Positions 26,330-36,211 of a DNA stretch of 50,973 bases are shown piece by piece (position 1 is the first letter of the stretch; every line of letters starts with the position of its first letter). Made by a program: the position numbers and the translations under genes. The notes below the pieces were generated by a model. It was not told the DNA's origin. It was given only the letters and a program-made list of their open reading frames with translations, and searched no databases. The stretch covers positions 1 through 50,973 of the forward strand of contig NZIO01000040.1 of the NCBI GenBank assembly GCA_002689925.1, written 5' to 3'. The DNA comes from Candidatus Pelagibacter sp. Its GTDB lineage: Bacteria; Pseudomonadota; Alphaproteobacteria; Pelagibacterales; Pelagibacteraceae.

Positions 26330-27666
26330 TGAAAAATAAATATTTTGGAACAGACGGAATAAGAGGAAGAGTAAATAATAATAATATAACTGGTAATAGT
26401 TTTTTTAAATTTGGTTTAGCTGCTGGTGCTTATTTTAAAACTAAACAAAAAAAAAGAGCAGTTATAGCAAAAGACACACGACTATCTGGTTATATGTTGG
26501 AACCAGCTTTAGTATCAGGCCTAATATCAACAGGTATAAATGTTTTTCTTTTAGGGCCACTTCCTTCAAATGGTTTAGCTATGTTAACAAAATCAATGAA
26601 AGCCGATCTTGGAATTATGATTACGGCATCACATAACTTGCATTCTGATAATGGTATAAAACTTTTTGGACCTGATGGTCTAAAACTTTCTGACAATGTT
26701 GAGCAAAAAATTGAAAAACTTATTGATCAAAATTTAACAAAATATCTAGTAAAACCCGAGGAGCTTGGAAGAGCAAAAAGACTAGAAGATGCTAATGCGA
26801 GATATATAGAAATTTTAAAAGGTAATTTTACAGATAATTTTAATTTAAAGGGAATGAAGATAGTTTTAGATTGTGCAAATGGAGCAGGGTATAAAGCAGG
26901 TCCAAAATTATTTTCAGAGCTTGGGGCAGAAGTGGTTTCAATCGGTATATCTCCCAATGGTTTAAATGTTAATAAAGATTGTGGGTCAACAAAAACACAC
27001 AAAATGCAAAAAGCTGTTTTAGCTAATAAAGCTGATATAGGAATTGCACTTGATGGAGATGCTGACCGAATAATAATTTGTGATGAAAGAGGAAATATAG
27101 TTGATGGAGATCAGATTATTGCTTTTATAGCAAGCAGATGGAAATATAAAAAAATTTTAAAAGGAGGAGTTATATCCACACATATGTCTAACCTTGGTTT
27201 AGAAAATTTTATAAAAGAAAAAAATATAAGTTTTATTAGGACTAAAGTTGGAGATAGATACGTTAAAGAAAAAATGGGTAAACTAAAGTATAATTTAGGT
27301 GGAGAACAATCTGGACATATAATATTAGGAGATAAAGCAACGACAGGAGATGGAATTTTAGTTGCTTTGGAAGTTCTTTTTATTTTAAAAAAATTAAATA
27401 AAAAACCTAGTAAGGCCTTAAATTTATTTAAACCAGTTCCTCAAATTTTACTAAACCTTAATGTAAAAGATAAAGAAATTTTAAAAAATAAGATGATTCA
27501 AAAAATGATTAAATTAGCTGAAAAAAAAATCTCAAAACATGGAAGAATATTAGTTAGAAAATCTGGAACTGAACCCATAATTCGTATAATGGGTGAATCC
27601 AATAATTTAGATTTGTTAAAAAGCACAATTATTAATATTAAAAATATTATAAATAAATATTCGTAG
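26329..27666 (+). CDS. glmM: Phosphoglucosamine mutase GlmM
   Basis: GlmM makes glucosamine-1-phosphate for UDP-GlcNAc, feeding peptidoglycan and LPS synthesis. It has 445 residues. YFGTDGIRG is at the start. The phosphoserine loop is MITASHNLHSDNGIKLFG, with Ser101 as the phosphorylated residue. The metal loop is ALDGDADRIIICDERG, GGEQSGHI binds sugar, and RKSGTEPIIRIMGE holds the phosphate. It is translationally coupled to folP (TAATG), an order seen widely in proteobacteria. Confidence 0.96.
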   Translation: MKNKYFGTDGIRGRVNNNNITGNSFFKFGLAAGAYFKTKQKKRAVIAKDTRLSGYMLEPALVSGLISTGINVFLLGPLPSNGLAMLTKSMKADLGIMITASHNLHSDNGIKLFGPDGLKLSDNVEQKIEKLIDQNLTKYLVKPEELGRAKRLEDANARYIEILKGNFTDNFNLKGMKIVLDCANGAGYKAGPKLFSELGAEVVSIGISPNGLNVNKDCGSTKTHKMQKAVLANKADIGIALDGDADRIIICDERGNIVDGDQIIAFIASRWKYKKILKGGVISTHMSNLGLENFIKEKNISFIRTKVGDRYVKEKMGKLKYNLGGEQSGHIILGDKATTGDGILVALEVLFILKKLNKKPSKALNLFKPVPQILLNLNVKDKEILKNKMIQKMIKLAEKKISKHGRILVRKSGTEPIIRIMGESNNLDLLKSTIINIKNIINKYS

Positions 27667-27673
27667 GAAAAAA

Positions 27674-28486
27674 TTGAAACCAAAATCAAAAGTCTTAATA
27701 ATTGCTGGTTCAGATTCTTCAGGAGGGGCTGGCATACAAGCAGATATAAAAACTGTAACTGCCTTAGGCTCTTATGCCATGACTGCAATTACAGCTGTAA
27801 CTACTCAAAATACTACTGGGGTAAAATCTATCGTATCTATAAGTCCAAAGGAAATTTTTAGTCAAATTATATTTACCAGCAAAGATATAAAACCTGATGC
27901 TATTAAAATTGGCATGCTACATTCAATTAAAACAATTGAAGCAGTAACTCATTCATTAAACAAAATTAAAGTTTCTAAAATTGTATTAGATCCAGTAATG
28001 GTAGCAAAAGGTGGTGCAAAATTGATTGATAATAACGCAATAAAACTTATTAAAACAAAATTATTAAAAAAAGTTTTTTTAATTACTCCAAATATTCCTG
28101 AGGCAGAAATCCTATCAGGAACTAAAATTAATAACATTGAAGATATGATCTTTTCAGCTAATAAATTAATTAATTTTGGGGCAAAAAATGTTTTGATTAA
28201 AGGAGGTCATTTAAAATCTAAAATAATTAATGATGTTTTGGTCAATAAAAAAGAGATTAAAATTTTTAAAAATAAGAAATATACAACTAAAAATACGCAT
28301 GGAACTGGCTGTACTTTATCTAGCGCTATAGCTACTTATTTATCATGTGGAAAACTTTTAAAGAAATCCTGTGAGCTAGGAATTAAATATGTTAACCAGG
28401 CAATAGGATTTAACCTAAACTACGGTAAAGGCCATGGTCCAATAAACCATTTAAATTCAATAAAAATAAATAAAAAATTTAAATAA
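27674..28486 (+). CDS. thiD: Hydroxymethylpyrimidine/phosphomethylpyrimidine kinase ThiD
   Basis: ThiD phosphorylates HMP and HMP-P to the diphosphate used by ThiE. This ribokinase-fold protein has 270 residues. [19 protein letters not shown] is at about 9-27, followed by [52 protein letters not shown] and the anion-hole motif [14 protein letters not shown]. The start is TTG at 27674, 7 bases after glmM. Its stop overlaps purA by one base. With thiE it fits thiamine formation from imported pyrimidine. Confidence 0.93.
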   Translation: MKPKSKVLIIAGSDSSGGAGIQADIKTVTALGSYAMTAITAVTTQNTTGVKSIVSISPKEIFSQIIFTSKDIKPDAIKIGMLHSIKTIEAVTHSLNKIKVSKIVLDPVMVAKGGAKLIDNNAIKLIKTKLLKKVFLITPNIPEAEILSGTKINNIEDMIFSANKLINFGAKNVLIKGGHLKSKIINDVLVNKKEIKIFKNKKYTTKNTHGTGCTLSSAIATYLSCGKLLKKSCELGIKYVNQAIGFNLNYGKGHGPINHLNSIKINKKFK

Positions 28487-29781
28487 TGAAAAACAATGTA
28501 GTGGTAGTGGGTTCTCAATGGGGGGATGAAGGTAAAGGCAAAATTGTTGATTGGCTTTCAAGGGAAGCAGATATTATTGTTCGATTCCAAGGAGGTCACA
28601 ATGCAGGGCATACTTTGGTTGTAGATGGAATTACTTATAAGTTAAGATTACTACCATCAGGTATAGTGAGAAAAAATAAAATTTCAGTAATAGGAAATGG
28701 TGTTGTAGTAGACCCATGGGCACTTCTCGAAGAGATAAAAGAAATAAAATCCAAAGGTATTGCTGTTGATGAGAATAATTTAATTTTAGCAGAAACTGCT
28801 AGTCTTATTCTCCCATTTCATCAAGAAATGGATGCTATCAGAGAAGACGCAGCTGGAAAATCTAAAATTGGAACTACTAGAAGGGGTATAGGACCCGCTT
28901 ATGAAGATAAAGTAGGAAGAAGGTCTATCAGAGTTATGGATTTAATATCAGAAAATAATTTAGATAGCAGATTAGAAGCTGCGCTTATCCATCATAATGC
29001 CATACGAAAAGGTTTAGGAAAAAAAATTTTTGAAAAAAATAAATTAAAAGAAGATTTATTAAAGATAGCACCTGAAATACTTAAGTATTCAAAACCAGTC
29101 TGGAAAAAAATAGATGAATTCAAATCTAAGAGAAAAAAAATATTATTTGAGGGTGCACAAGGAATTTTATTAGATGTTGATCATGGAACATATCCTTTTG
29201 TGACCTCTTCAAATACGGTAGCTTCTTCTGCTGCAACAGGCACTGGTTGTGGTCCCAATACAATAAATTATGTATTAGGGATCACAAAAGCTTATACTAC
29301 TAGAGTTGGTGAGGGCCCTTTTCCCACAGAGCTTAAAGATAAAATAGGTGAAATTTTAGGAGTGAGAGGGAAAGAATTTGGCACTGTTACGAGCAGAAAA
29401 AGAAGATGTGGTTGGTTTGATGGAGTATTAGTAAGACAAACTATAAAAATTTCTGGAATAGATGGAATAGCTCTTACAAAACTAGATGTTTTAGATGAGT
29501 TAGATGAAATTAAAATGTGTGTAAAGTATGAAGTTAATGGAGAAGAGGTGGATTACCTTCCTGCTGCGGTTGATGACCAATTAAAGGTCAAACCAATTTA
29601 TAAAAACTTTCCTGGGTGGAAGCAAAAAACTCAAGGAATTAGAAATATGCGAGATCTTCCAGATAATGCAAAAAATTATATTCACGCAATTGAAGATTTT
29701 ATTGGAGCTAAAATTTCTAGTATCTCTACTAGCCCTGAAAGAGATGATACAATTTTATTAGAAGACCCTTTTAATAAATAG
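28486..29781 (+). CDS. purA: Adenylosuccinate synthetase PurA
   Basis: PurA joins IMP and aspartate with GTP in AMP synthesis. The 431 residues match the normal length. The P-loop [14 protein letters not shown] is at 9-22, followed by [58 protein letters not shown] and [16 protein letters not shown]. It ends the long plus-strand run and converges with rpoH, 20 bases between stops. No clear terminator is seen there. Confidence 0.97.
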   Translation: MKNNVVVVGSQWGDEGKGKIVDWLSREADIIVRFQGGHNAGHTLVVDGITYKLRLLPSGIVRKNKISVIGNGVVVDPWALLEEIKEIKSKGIAVDENNLILAETASLILPFHQEMDAIREDAAGKSKIGTTRRGIGPAYEDKVGRRSIRVMDLISENNLDSRLEAALIHHNAIRKGLGKKIFEKNKLKEDLLKIAPEILKYSKPVWKKIDEFKSKRKKILFEGAQGILLDVDHGTYPFVTSSNTVASSAATGTGCGPNTINYVLGITKAYTTRVGEGPFPTELKDKIGEILGVRGKEFGTVTSRKRRCGWFDGVLVRQTIKISGIDGIALTKLDVLDELDEIKMCVKYEVNGEEVDYLPAAVDDQLKVKPIYKNFPGWKQKTQGIRNMRDLPDNAKNYIHAIEDFIGAKISSISTSPERDDTILLEDPFNK

Positions 29782-29801
29782 AATTATAACAGATAAAATT
29801 A

Positions 29802-30698
29802 TTAATTTTTTGGAAGTAAATTTCTTGAGTTTGCTGCATTTAACATTGCTTTTTGTAATTTTTCAAAAGCCTTAATCTCTATTTGTCTAATTCTTTCTCT
29901 GCTTACTTTAAATTTTTTACTTAGATCATCAAGAGTAGCTGGTTCATCGTTTAATTTTCTTTCTTTTAAAATTTCTTTTTCTCTATCATTCAAAATATTC
30001 ATTGCATCTGTCATTAGATCTTTTCTTTCATCAAGTTCTTGTTGTTGAGCTAAACGAAGTTCTTGGTCTAATTCATCATTTGTAATCCAATCTTGCCACT
30101 CTGTATTACTATTATCGTATGTAACATTTAAAGATTTTTCATTTCCAGCCATTCTTCTGTTCATAGAAACAACTTCATCTTTTTTAACTTCTAGTCTTTT
30201 AGATATTTCATTTACTTGTTCTGGACTTAAATCCCCTTCACTAGTTGGAGCTAATTGATTTTTAATTTTTTTTAAATTAAAAAAAAGTTTTTTTTGGGCT
30301 GTAGTAGTTCCCATTTTTACCAAACTCCAAGATCTAAGCACATACTCTTGTATTGAAGCTTTAATCCACCACATGGCATAAGTAGCTAAGCGGAAACCCT
30401 TTTCAGGATCAAATTTTTTTACTGCTTTCATTAAACCAACATTTCCTTCAGAAACTAGTTCAGTTACTGGTAGTCCATAACCTCTATATCCCATTGCAAT
30501 CTTAGCAACCAATCTTAAGTGACTAGTTACTAATTTGTGAGCAGATTTTAAATCTCCTCTATCTTTCCAATTTTTTGCTAACTGATATTCTTCTTCAGCA
30601 TTAAGCATTGGAAATTTTTTAATTTGTATTAAGTATTTAGATAAACTTGCTTCATCTGAAATACTTGGCAAATTAGCATTAAATGTTTTAGTTGTCAT
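29802..30698 (-). CDS. rpoH: RNA polymerase heat-shock sigma factor RpoH (sigma-32)
   Basis: This 298-residue sigma factor has region 2 (AEEYQLAKNWKDRGDLKSAH, LVAKIAMGYRGYGLPVTELV, GFRLATYAMWWIKASIQEYV) and the RpoH-box area RSWSLVKMGTTTAQKKLFFN. Region 4 has LSKKFKVSRERIRQIEIKAF near the C-terminus. The absence of region 1.1 and the presence of the QKKLFFNL motif mark it as RpoH rather than RpoD. The rpoH position next to purA and rluD is conserved in many alphaproteobacteria. It probably has its own promoter in the 48-base gap to rluD. Confidence 0.95.
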   Translation of the reverse strand: MTTKTFNANLPSISDEASLSKYLIQIKKFPMLNAEEEYQLAKNWKDRGDLKSAHKLVTSHLRLVAKIAMGYRGYGLPVTELVSEGNVGLMKAVKKFDPEKGFRLATYAMWWIKASIQEYVLRSWSLVKMGTTTAQKKLFFNLKKIKNQLAPTSEGDLSPEQVNEISKRLEVKKDEVVSMNRRMAGNEKSLNVTYDNSNTEWQDWITNDELDQELRLAQQQELDERKDLMTDAMNILNDREKEILKERKLNDEPATLDDLSKKFKVSRERIRQIEIKAFEKLQKAMLNAANSRNLLPKN

Positions 30699-30746
30699 AA
30701 TCTGTATATTGGTATGTATTATCTAATTGCAGCAAAATCAAGACAG

Positions 30747-31730
30747 CTATTTACTGTATTTTTTAAGTTTTTTTAACAATATTTCAAAATCTTTAGGTCT
30801 TGAAACTGAAAAAAATAATTTTTTCCCATTTCTTGGATGTATAAAGCCTAAACTTTTTGCATGAAGGGCCTGTCTATTAAAATTTGATAAATTATTTTTT
30901 AAATCTAGATTTACATTTTTAGATACCTTTTTATTTTTACCATAAGATTTATCTCCAATTATTGGATTTCCTTTAAAAGACATGTGCACTCTTATTTGGT
31001 GTGTTCTTCCAGTTTCTAAATTACATTCTATATGACTTATAGTTGGAATATCTTTTTTTCTAAATACATTTATAGTTTTATAATTTGTAACTGCTCTTTT
31101 CCCTTTAGTTTGGGTTACCGTCATTAGTTGCCTATTTCTATTGCTTCTTGAAATTTTTTGATTAACAAAACCTTTTAAAGGTTTTAAATATCCCCATACT
31201 AAAGCTTCATATGTTCTATCAATTGAATGATCACTAAATTGTTTTGATAGGCTTATATGAGAAAAATCATTCTTAGCAACAATAAGTAATCCACTAGTAT
31301 CTTTATCAATTCTGTGGACAATTCCAGGTCTTAATTTTCCACCAATTTCTGATAAGTTTTTTTTACAATAATATAGAAGAGCATTAACAAGTGTTTTATT
31401 TTTATTTCCTGCACCTGGATGAACGACCATTCCTGAAGGTTTGTTAATTAAAATTACATCCTCATCTTCATAAATAATTTCAAGTGGGAGGTTGTAAGCT
31501 ATAATTTTTGTTTCTTGAGGTTTGGGAAAACTAACAGATAATTTATCTTTTTCTTTTACTTTTTTATCTGGGTCTAAAGTATTCTTCCCATTTAATTTTA
31601 TATTACCATTTATAATTAAATCTTTTAATTTAGTTCTACTAATTTTTTCAACAACTGATTTTAAATAAACATCTAATCTATAACCAGCATATTTTTTTGT
31701 TACTAAGAAATTTTGTGAATTATATTGCAT
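30747..31730 (-). CDS. rluD: 23S rRNA pseudouridine synthase, RluD-like
   Basis: This RluA-family pseudouridine synthase has 327 residues. An N-terminal S4 RNA-binding domain (about 16-65, YRLDVYLKSVVEKISRTKLK) precedes the catalytic domain. INKPSGMVVHPGAGN, RPGIVHRIDKDTSGLLIVAK (catalytic Asp in RIDKDT), LETGRTHQIRVHM and GDKSYG follow. By length and the S4 domain it is closest to RluD, which modifies helix 69 of 23S rRNA. RluC cannot be excluded. Confidence 0.88.
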   Translation of the reverse strand: MQYNSQNFLVTKKYAGYRLDVYLKSVVEKISRTKLKDLIINGNIKLNGKNTLDPDKKVKEKDKLSVSFPKPQETKIIAYNLPLEIIYEDEDVILINKPSGMVVHPGAGNKNKTLVNALLYYCKKNLSEIGGKLRPGIVHRIDKDTSGLLIVAKNDFSHISLSKQFSDHSIDRTYEALVWGYLKPLKGFVNQKISRSNRNRQLMTVTQTKGKRAVTNYKTINVFRKKDIPTISHIECNLETGRTHQIRVHMSFKGNPIIGDKSYGKNKKVSKNVNLDLKNNLSNFNRQALHAKSLGFIHPRNGKKLFFSVSRPKDFEILLKKLKKYSK

Positions 31731-31811
31731 TTTTAATTTTACCTACATTAAGTAGCAATTATTTTGCTAACTAGTTTGAATGATAAACTATATTTTATAT
31801 TAAATTAAAAT

Positions 31812-33254
31812 TTAGTTAGTAATTCCTAAATGAGTATATTTAATATTTAAATAATCTTTTATTCCCATTGAACCACCTTCTCTTCCATATCCACTTTGTT
31901 TAATGCCACCAAATGGTGTTTCAGCATTTGAAATAAAAGGTGTGTTTATAGCAACCATTCCAGTTTCTAATGATTCAGAAGTTTTAGTTGCTAGTTCTAT
32001 AGATCCAGTACAAACATAACTAGCTAAGCCAGCTACTTGGTCATTTGCTTTTTTAATAACTTCATCAAAATTTTTAAATTTTAGTATTGGGGTTAAGGGA
32101 CCAAATGGTTCTTCAGTCATAATTGTAAAGTTATCTTTAACATCATCAAAAACTGTAGGCTCATAAAAATAACCTTTATTAAATCCAGACGGTCTTTTTC
32201 CTCCACACAAAACTTTGGCACCTTCTTTTTTAGTTATTTCAACTAGCTTCTCTATTTCTTCAAGTCTTTTTTTTGTTGTAATAGGTCCTAATTGGACATT
32301 TGCGTCCATACCATTTCCTATCTTGAGTTTCAAAGTTTTGTCTACAAAAGATTTTACAAACTCATCTTTTTTGCTTTCATGTATGTAAAATCGACTTGGA
32401 GAAATACAAACTTGTCCATTATTCCTATACTTAGCTGCAATGGCAATATCTGTAGCTTTTTCAATATTAGCATCTTCATAAACAATAAATGGTGCATGAC
32501 CACTTAATTCCATAGTAACTCTTTGAATTTTTTCTGCTGCTTGTTTTAAAATTATTTTTCCAACTCTAGTAGAGCCTGTTAAAGAAATTTTTTTAATTAT
32601 ATCTGAAGAGATTAATTGAGATGCAATTGAAGCTGGATCACCAGATAATAAATTTACAGTTCCTGGGGGTACACCACATTGATTAACGATATCAACTAAT
32701 TCCATAACTGTACCAGGTGTTATAATATCTGGTTTACAAATTACTGAACATCCAGCCGCTAATGCGGTTGAAATTTTTCTAGCAGCTAGAATCAACGGAA
32801 AGTTCCATGGAGATAAAGCCGCAACCACACCAACTGGCTCATAATTTATTATAACTCTTGTATCATTAAATCTACTTTGTACAGTTTGACCATAAATTCT
32901 TTTTGTTTCTTCTGCATTCCATTCAAAAATATCTGCAGTACCACTTACTTCAGCTAAAGATTCTGACATAGGTTTGCCAGTTTCTAAAGTCATCCATTTT
33001 GCTAGTTTATCATTTTTTTTTCTTATCAAATCAGCAATTTTTTTAATAATATTTGCCCTTTCCCAAGGAGAAACTTTTTTCCAAAGCTCAAAACCATTCT
33101 TTGCAGATTTTAAAGCTTTCTCAACATCAACTGATGAAGCTTTGGATGCCTTACCTATTACTTCTTCAGTAGCAGGATTTATTACATCATAAGTTTCTTT
33201 TTTTTCTGAAGATTGCCACTTACCTTCTATAAATTGACCAAATTTGCTATACAT
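31812..33254 (-). CDS. NAD(P)-dependent aldehyde dehydrogenase (succinate-semialdehyde dehydrogenase-like)
   Basis: This 480-residue enzyme of the ALDH superfamily has SPWNFPLILAARKISTALAA, CKPDIITPGTVMEL, the glycine turn SLTGSTRVGKII and the base Glu in VTMELSGHAPFIVYEDA. The catalytic Cys is in NNGQVCISPSRFYI, with TEEPFGPLTP and AETPFGGIKQSGYGREGG at the C-terminus. The C-terminal block and length resemble the GabD/SSADH group, but the substrate is not certain. It stands alone, with rluD 81 bases downstream and tRNA-Arg 131 bases upstream on the other strand. Confidence 0.85.
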   Translation of the reverse strand: MYSKFGQFIEGKWQSSEKKETYDVINPATEEVIGKASKASSVDVEKALKSAKNGFELWKKVSPWERANIIKKIADLIRKKNDKLAKWMTLETGKPMSESLAEVSGTADIFEWNAEETKRIYGQTVQSRFNDTRVIINYEPVGVVAALSPWNFPLILAARKISTALAAGCSVICKPDIITPGTVMELVDIVNQCGVPPGTVNLLSGDPASIASQLISSDIIKKISLTGSTRVGKIILKQAAEKIQRVTMELSGHAPFIVYEDANIEKATDIAIAAKYRNNGQVCISPSRFYIHESKKDEFVKSFVDKTLKLKIGNGMDANVQLGPITTKKRLEEIEKLVEITKKEGAKVLCGGKRPSGFNKGYFYEPTVFDDVKDNFTIMTEEPFGPLTPILKFKNFDEVIKKANDQVAGLASYVCTGSIELATKTSESLETGMVAINTPFISNAETPFGGIKQSGYGREGGSMGIKDYLNIKYTHLGITN

Positions 33255-33385
33255 TTTTTAATTTTTATATCACAACAAGTATTTTAACAATAGCTTTTAT
33301 ACTGTTTAATTTAAGTTGTTTTTATTGTTTAAAATATTTTAAAATTAAATGAAATAGTTTAAAGTTGTTTTGTAGATTAATTATA

Positions 33386-33463
33386 GCGGCGTTAGCTTCA
33401 ATTGGATAGAGCGCTGCGCTTCGGACGCAGAGGTTGTGAGTTCGAGTCTTACACGCCGCACCA
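33386..33463 (+). tRNA. tRNA-Arg (TCG)
   Basis: A complete cloverleaf has acceptor GCGGCGT/ACGCCGC, D-arm sequence TAGCTTCAATTGGATAGAGC, anticodon stem CTGCG/CGCAG with loop CTTCGGA (anticodon TCG), T-arm with GTTCGAGTC, and encoded CCA at 33461-33463. It is the only plus-strand gene between two minus-strand transcription units. No strong promoter or terminator is visible beside it. Confidence 0.93.
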
Positions 33464-33468
33464 TTAAT

Positions 33469-34260
33469 TTATTCTCCAACATTCATTAAAGTACCTTTTT
33501 TCCTTGCTTCAGAAAAAGCAGAATAAAACACAAAAATAGATAAAGTAAAATAAGTTAAATTAAGTATTAAAGCTGACGCTATATTTTTATAATTTACTAT
33601 ATTATTTAATAAAATCGATCTTACTTCCTCAAAAATATAAACCAAAGGTAAAGCTTTAGCTAAAACTTGTAGCCAATCAGGCAATATAGAAAGTGGATAA
33701 TAAATACACCCAAGTGGAGCTAAAAGAAATAATGATGACCAAGCTACATTTTCAAAAGCTGGCCCATATCTAAGTAGCCCTGATACCACAAGTAATCCCA
33801 ATGTAATTCCAAACATATAAAGGCTAAATAAAAGTAGACCTAAAGTTGGTCCTAGATTTAGCAAGGAAACTCCAAAAAAAGGGAACACAAGTAAAACGGC
33901 TGGAATTATTCCAATTAAAGTTCTAATTAAAGCTGTTGCTGTTAGAGAGGTTATAATTTCACTAACTTTTAGAGGCGCAATAAACAAGTTTGTAAAATTT
34001 CTACTCCAAATTTCTTCTAAAAATAACATATTAAAACTTATGCTAGATCTAAATAAAAAATCATAAAGTATAGCTGCGCTTAAAATTATACCAGCAGTGT
34101 GATTATAAAAGTCACTATGCATAGTAAAAAACTTTGAAATGAAACCCCAAAGTATAATTTGAATAGTTGGCCAATAGATTAAATCTAATAATCTTGGAAA
34201 AGAGCTTTTAATAAGATATAAGTGCCTTAGAAATAAAGCGTAAATTCTATAAAATTTCAT
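33469..34260 (-). CDS. ABC-2 type transporter permease
   Basis: This membrane protein of about 263 residues has about six helices (for example IIPAVLLVFPFFGVSLLNLG, LGLLLFSLYMFGITLGLLVV, VAWSSLFLLAPLGCIYYP), typical of ABC-2 exporters. PLSILPDWLQVLAKALPLVY is a family-like segment between the last helices. ATG at 34260 (MKFYRIYALFLRH) has GGGA upstream; a TTG at 34275 is less likely. It overlaps the ATPase gene by 14 bases. The exported substrate is unknown. Confidence 0.85.
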   Translation of the reverse strand: MKFYRIYALFLRHLYLIKSSFPRLLDLIYWPTIQIILWGFISKFFTMHSDFYNHTAGIILSAAILYDFLFRSSISFNMLFLEEIWSRNFTNLFIAPLKVSEIITSLTATALIRTLIGIIPAVLLVFPFFGVSLLNLGPTLGLLLFSLYMFGITLGLLVVSGLLRYGPAFENVAWSSLFLLAPLGCIYYPLSILPDWLQVLAKALPLVYIFEEVRSILLNNIVNYKNIASALILNLTYFTLSIFVFYSAFSEARKKGTLMNVGE

Positions 34261-34987
34261 TTTTTTCCCTAACAATTTTTAAAAATACTTCTTCTAAATT
34301 TTCTCTTCCATGTTTAATAATTAAATCTTTACTTTTTCCTCTATCAATTATCTCTCCATTTTTCATCATCATCACCTCACTGCACAATCTTTCAACTTCA
34401 TTCATATTATGAGAAGCAATTAAAATAGTTTTTTTATTATTAGATGCAAAGTTTTCGATAACACTTCTAACATAATCACCTACATCAGGATCAAGACTTG
34501 CAGTAGGCTCATCTAACAAAAGTATTTCAGGATCATTAATTAGAGCCTTAGCTAAAGAAACTCTATTTTTTTGACCTGATGACAACTCTCCAGTTTTTCT
34601 TTTTTTTAAATCAATTAAATTTAGCTTCTCCATTATTTCAATAATCTTTTCTTTTAAATTTTGTATACCGTACATTCTTCCAAATACTTGAAGATTTTCC
34701 TCAATAGTTAATTTTTTTGGTAATTCAATATATGGAGAAATAAAATTCATTTTTTGTAATAAATCTGTTCTGTTATATTCAATATTTTGATTGTGTATTA
34801 TTACATTTCCTGAAGAAGGTTTTATTAGACCAAGCATCATGCCAATCGTAGTTGATTTCCCACAACCGTTAGGACCCAAGAGGCCAATTATAGATCCTTT
34901 ATTAATCTTAAAATTAATATTTTTTACTGCTAAAGTATTTTTATATTTTTTACTTAGATTATTTATATCAATGGCTATATTATTCAT
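34247..34987 (-). CDS. ABC transporter ATP-binding protein
   Basis: This 246-residue ATPase of the DrrA/CcmA/NodI-like exporter group has Walker A GPNGCGKST (38-46), the signature GELSSGQKNRVSLAKAL and Walker B ILLLDEPTASLDPD. The H-loop is ASHNMNEVERLC, followed by MMMKNGEIIDRG. Its start overlaps the tsaC stop (ATGA) and its end overlaps the permease gene, so all three are co-translated. One ATPase and one permease gene suggest homodimeric partners. Substrate unknown. Confidence 0.9.
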   Translation of the reverse strand: MNNIAIDINNLSKKYKNTLAVKNINFKINKGSIIGLLGPNGCGKSTTIGMMLGLIKPSSGNVIIHNQNIEYNRTDLLQKMNFISPYIELPKKLTIEENLQVFGRMYGIQNLKEKIIEIMEKLNLIDLKKRKTGELSSGQKNRVSLAKALINDPEILLLDEPTASLDPDVGDYVRSVIENFASNNKKTILIASHNMNEVERLCSEVMMMKNGEIIDRGKSKDLIIKHGRENLEEVFLKIVREKNEIL

Positions 34988-35940
34988 TTGTTAGCTGCTT
35001 TTTTTAACCTATCATTAATCGCAACACCCAAACCTGAGTTAGGTATCTTGCAAACTGATATTGATTTAAATTTTGATTTTTTAATAGTCCTCATAGTTTT
35101 GTATAAATTATTTGCTGCTTCTTTTAAGTTACTTTTTTTACTTAAATTAAAATAGTTACTACCATTTTTAAATTTTTTACCAAAAGTTATAAATGCCCCA
35201 CCTCTTTTTGGACTGATTTTGTTAACATAAACTGGTATTCCTGGAGAATAATGTAAATTTAATTGACCAGGGCTCTTGATAGTTTTGGGTTTTTTTTCTA
35301 CAAAAATTTTCTTACCCAGTATTTTGTATATTTTTTTAGCTGTTATAAAACCAGTTCTTAATATTTTAGGTTTATCAGTCAAGTCTATTATTGTTGACTC
35401 AATGCCAATTTTACATTTGCCTCCATCAAGAATAAATTTTAATTTATTTTTAAACTCATCAACAACATCTTCTGCTGAAGTGGGGCTTAATCTGGAAGCA
35501 ACATTTGCACTAGGTGCTGCTAAGGGAACTTTTATTTGTGAAAGTAAAGATCGTGTAATTTTGTGACTGGGAACTCTAATAGCAACAGTTTTTTTTCCTG
35601 AAGTAGCTATTTTGGAAATCTTTGAATTTTTTTTTTTCTTTAATATAAAAGTAATTGGACCTGGGCAAAAAACTTTATAAAGTTTTTTAAATTCCTTATT
35701 GATTATAATATCTTTTTTTATATCATGAATATCTTTGAAATGAATTATAAGTGGATTAAAATTAGGTCTTTTTTTTAATTTAAATATTTTCTTTATTGCT
35801 TTATCAGAATAAGCATTTCCTGCAAGCCCATAAACAGTTTCCGTTGGAATCCCAACTAAATTATTATTTTCGATGTTCTTTTTTGACCTTATAATATTCG
35901 CCATACTAGGTTTATATATATTTAAATAGATATTTTTCAT
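34984..35940 (-). CDS. tsaC: L-threonylcarbamoyladenylate synthase (TsaC/Sua5)
   Basis: This enzyme makes threonylcarbamoyl-AMP for the t6A37 modification of ANN-reading tRNAs. With the start at ATG 35940 it has 318 residues: a YrdC domain to about 195 (GIPTETVYGLAGNAYSDKA, KKRPNFNPLIIHF, CPGPITFIL, VAIRVPSH, PLAAPSANVASRLSPTSAEDV, STIIDLTDKPKILRTG). A SUA5 C-terminal domain (PGQLNLHYSPGIPVYV) makes it the long Sua5/TsaC2 form. The open frame reaches 36117, but that extension overlaps xseB antisense and is rejected. Confidence 0.93.
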   Translation of the reverse strand: MKNIYLNIYKPSMANIIRSKKNIENNNLVGIPTETVYGLAGNAYSDKAIKKIFKLKKRPNFNPLIIHFKDIHDIKKDIIINKEFKKLYKVFCPGPITFILKKKKNSKISKIATSGKKTVAIRVPSHKITRSLLSQIKVPLAAPSANVASRLSPTSAEDVVDEFKNKLKFILDGGKCKIGIESTIIDLTDKPKILRTGFITAKKIYKILGKKIFVEKKPKTIKSPGQLNLHYSPGIPVYVNKISPKRGGAFITFGKKFKNGSNYFNLSKKSNLKEAANNLYKTMRTIKKSKFKSISVCKIPNSGLGVAINDRLKKAANK

Positions 35941-35948
35941 AAATTTAT

Positions 35949-35966
35949 TAATATATGCATATATTA
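35949..35966. promoter_or_regulatory. 18-bp perfect palindrome in the tsaC/xseB divergent gap
   Basis: TAATATATGCATATATTA is identical to its reverse complement over all 18 bases. It fills most of the 25-base space between the divergent starts of tsaC (35940, -) and xseB (35966, +), and its last A is the A of the xseB ATG. It could be a symmetric -10 region or an operator. With such AT-rich DNA a chance palindrome is possible. Confidence 0.4.
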
Positions 35967-36211
35967 TGAAATCAAAAAAGATACCAGCTGATAAAGATAT
36001 TAAATCAATAAATGAAGCAAAAAAGGAAATTGAAAGTATAATAAATGAATTAGAGGACACCAAAACTAACCTCAAGGAATCAACAGACAAATATAACAAG
36101 ATGGTTGAATTGAACAATTATATTCAAAAAAGATTTAAAAAAACTGCTTCAGATATAAACAGTATAACTTTAGATAAAAACGGTAAAATTGTTTATGAAA
36201 ACAAGAAGTAA
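35966..36211 (+). CDS. xseB: Exodeoxyribonuclease VII small subunit XseB
   Basis: This small 81-residue helical subunit assembles around XseA to form the single-strand nuclease. The central block INEAKKEIESIINELEDTKT followed by NLKESTDKYNKMVELNNYIQKR is the XseB pattern, followed by a longer lysine-rich tail. The xseB-ispA-dxs order is a standard proteobacterial arrangement and supports the call. XseA is not in the window. Confidence 0.88.
   Translation: MKSKKIPADKDIKSINEAKKEIESIINELEDTKTNLKESTDKYNKMVELNNYIQKRFKKTASDINSITLDKNGKIVYENKK

Noticed and set aside
33310-33371. Direct repeat TTTAAGTTGTTTT / TTTAAAGTTGTTTT upstream of tRNA-Arg
   Set aside because: Only two imperfect copies in extremely AT-rich DNA; likely chance, with no spacing that suggests a promoter.
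35941-36117. N-terminal extension of tsaC by 59 residues
   Set aside because: It would be antisense to nearly all of xseB and lacks TsaC similarity; ATG at 35940 fits the family.
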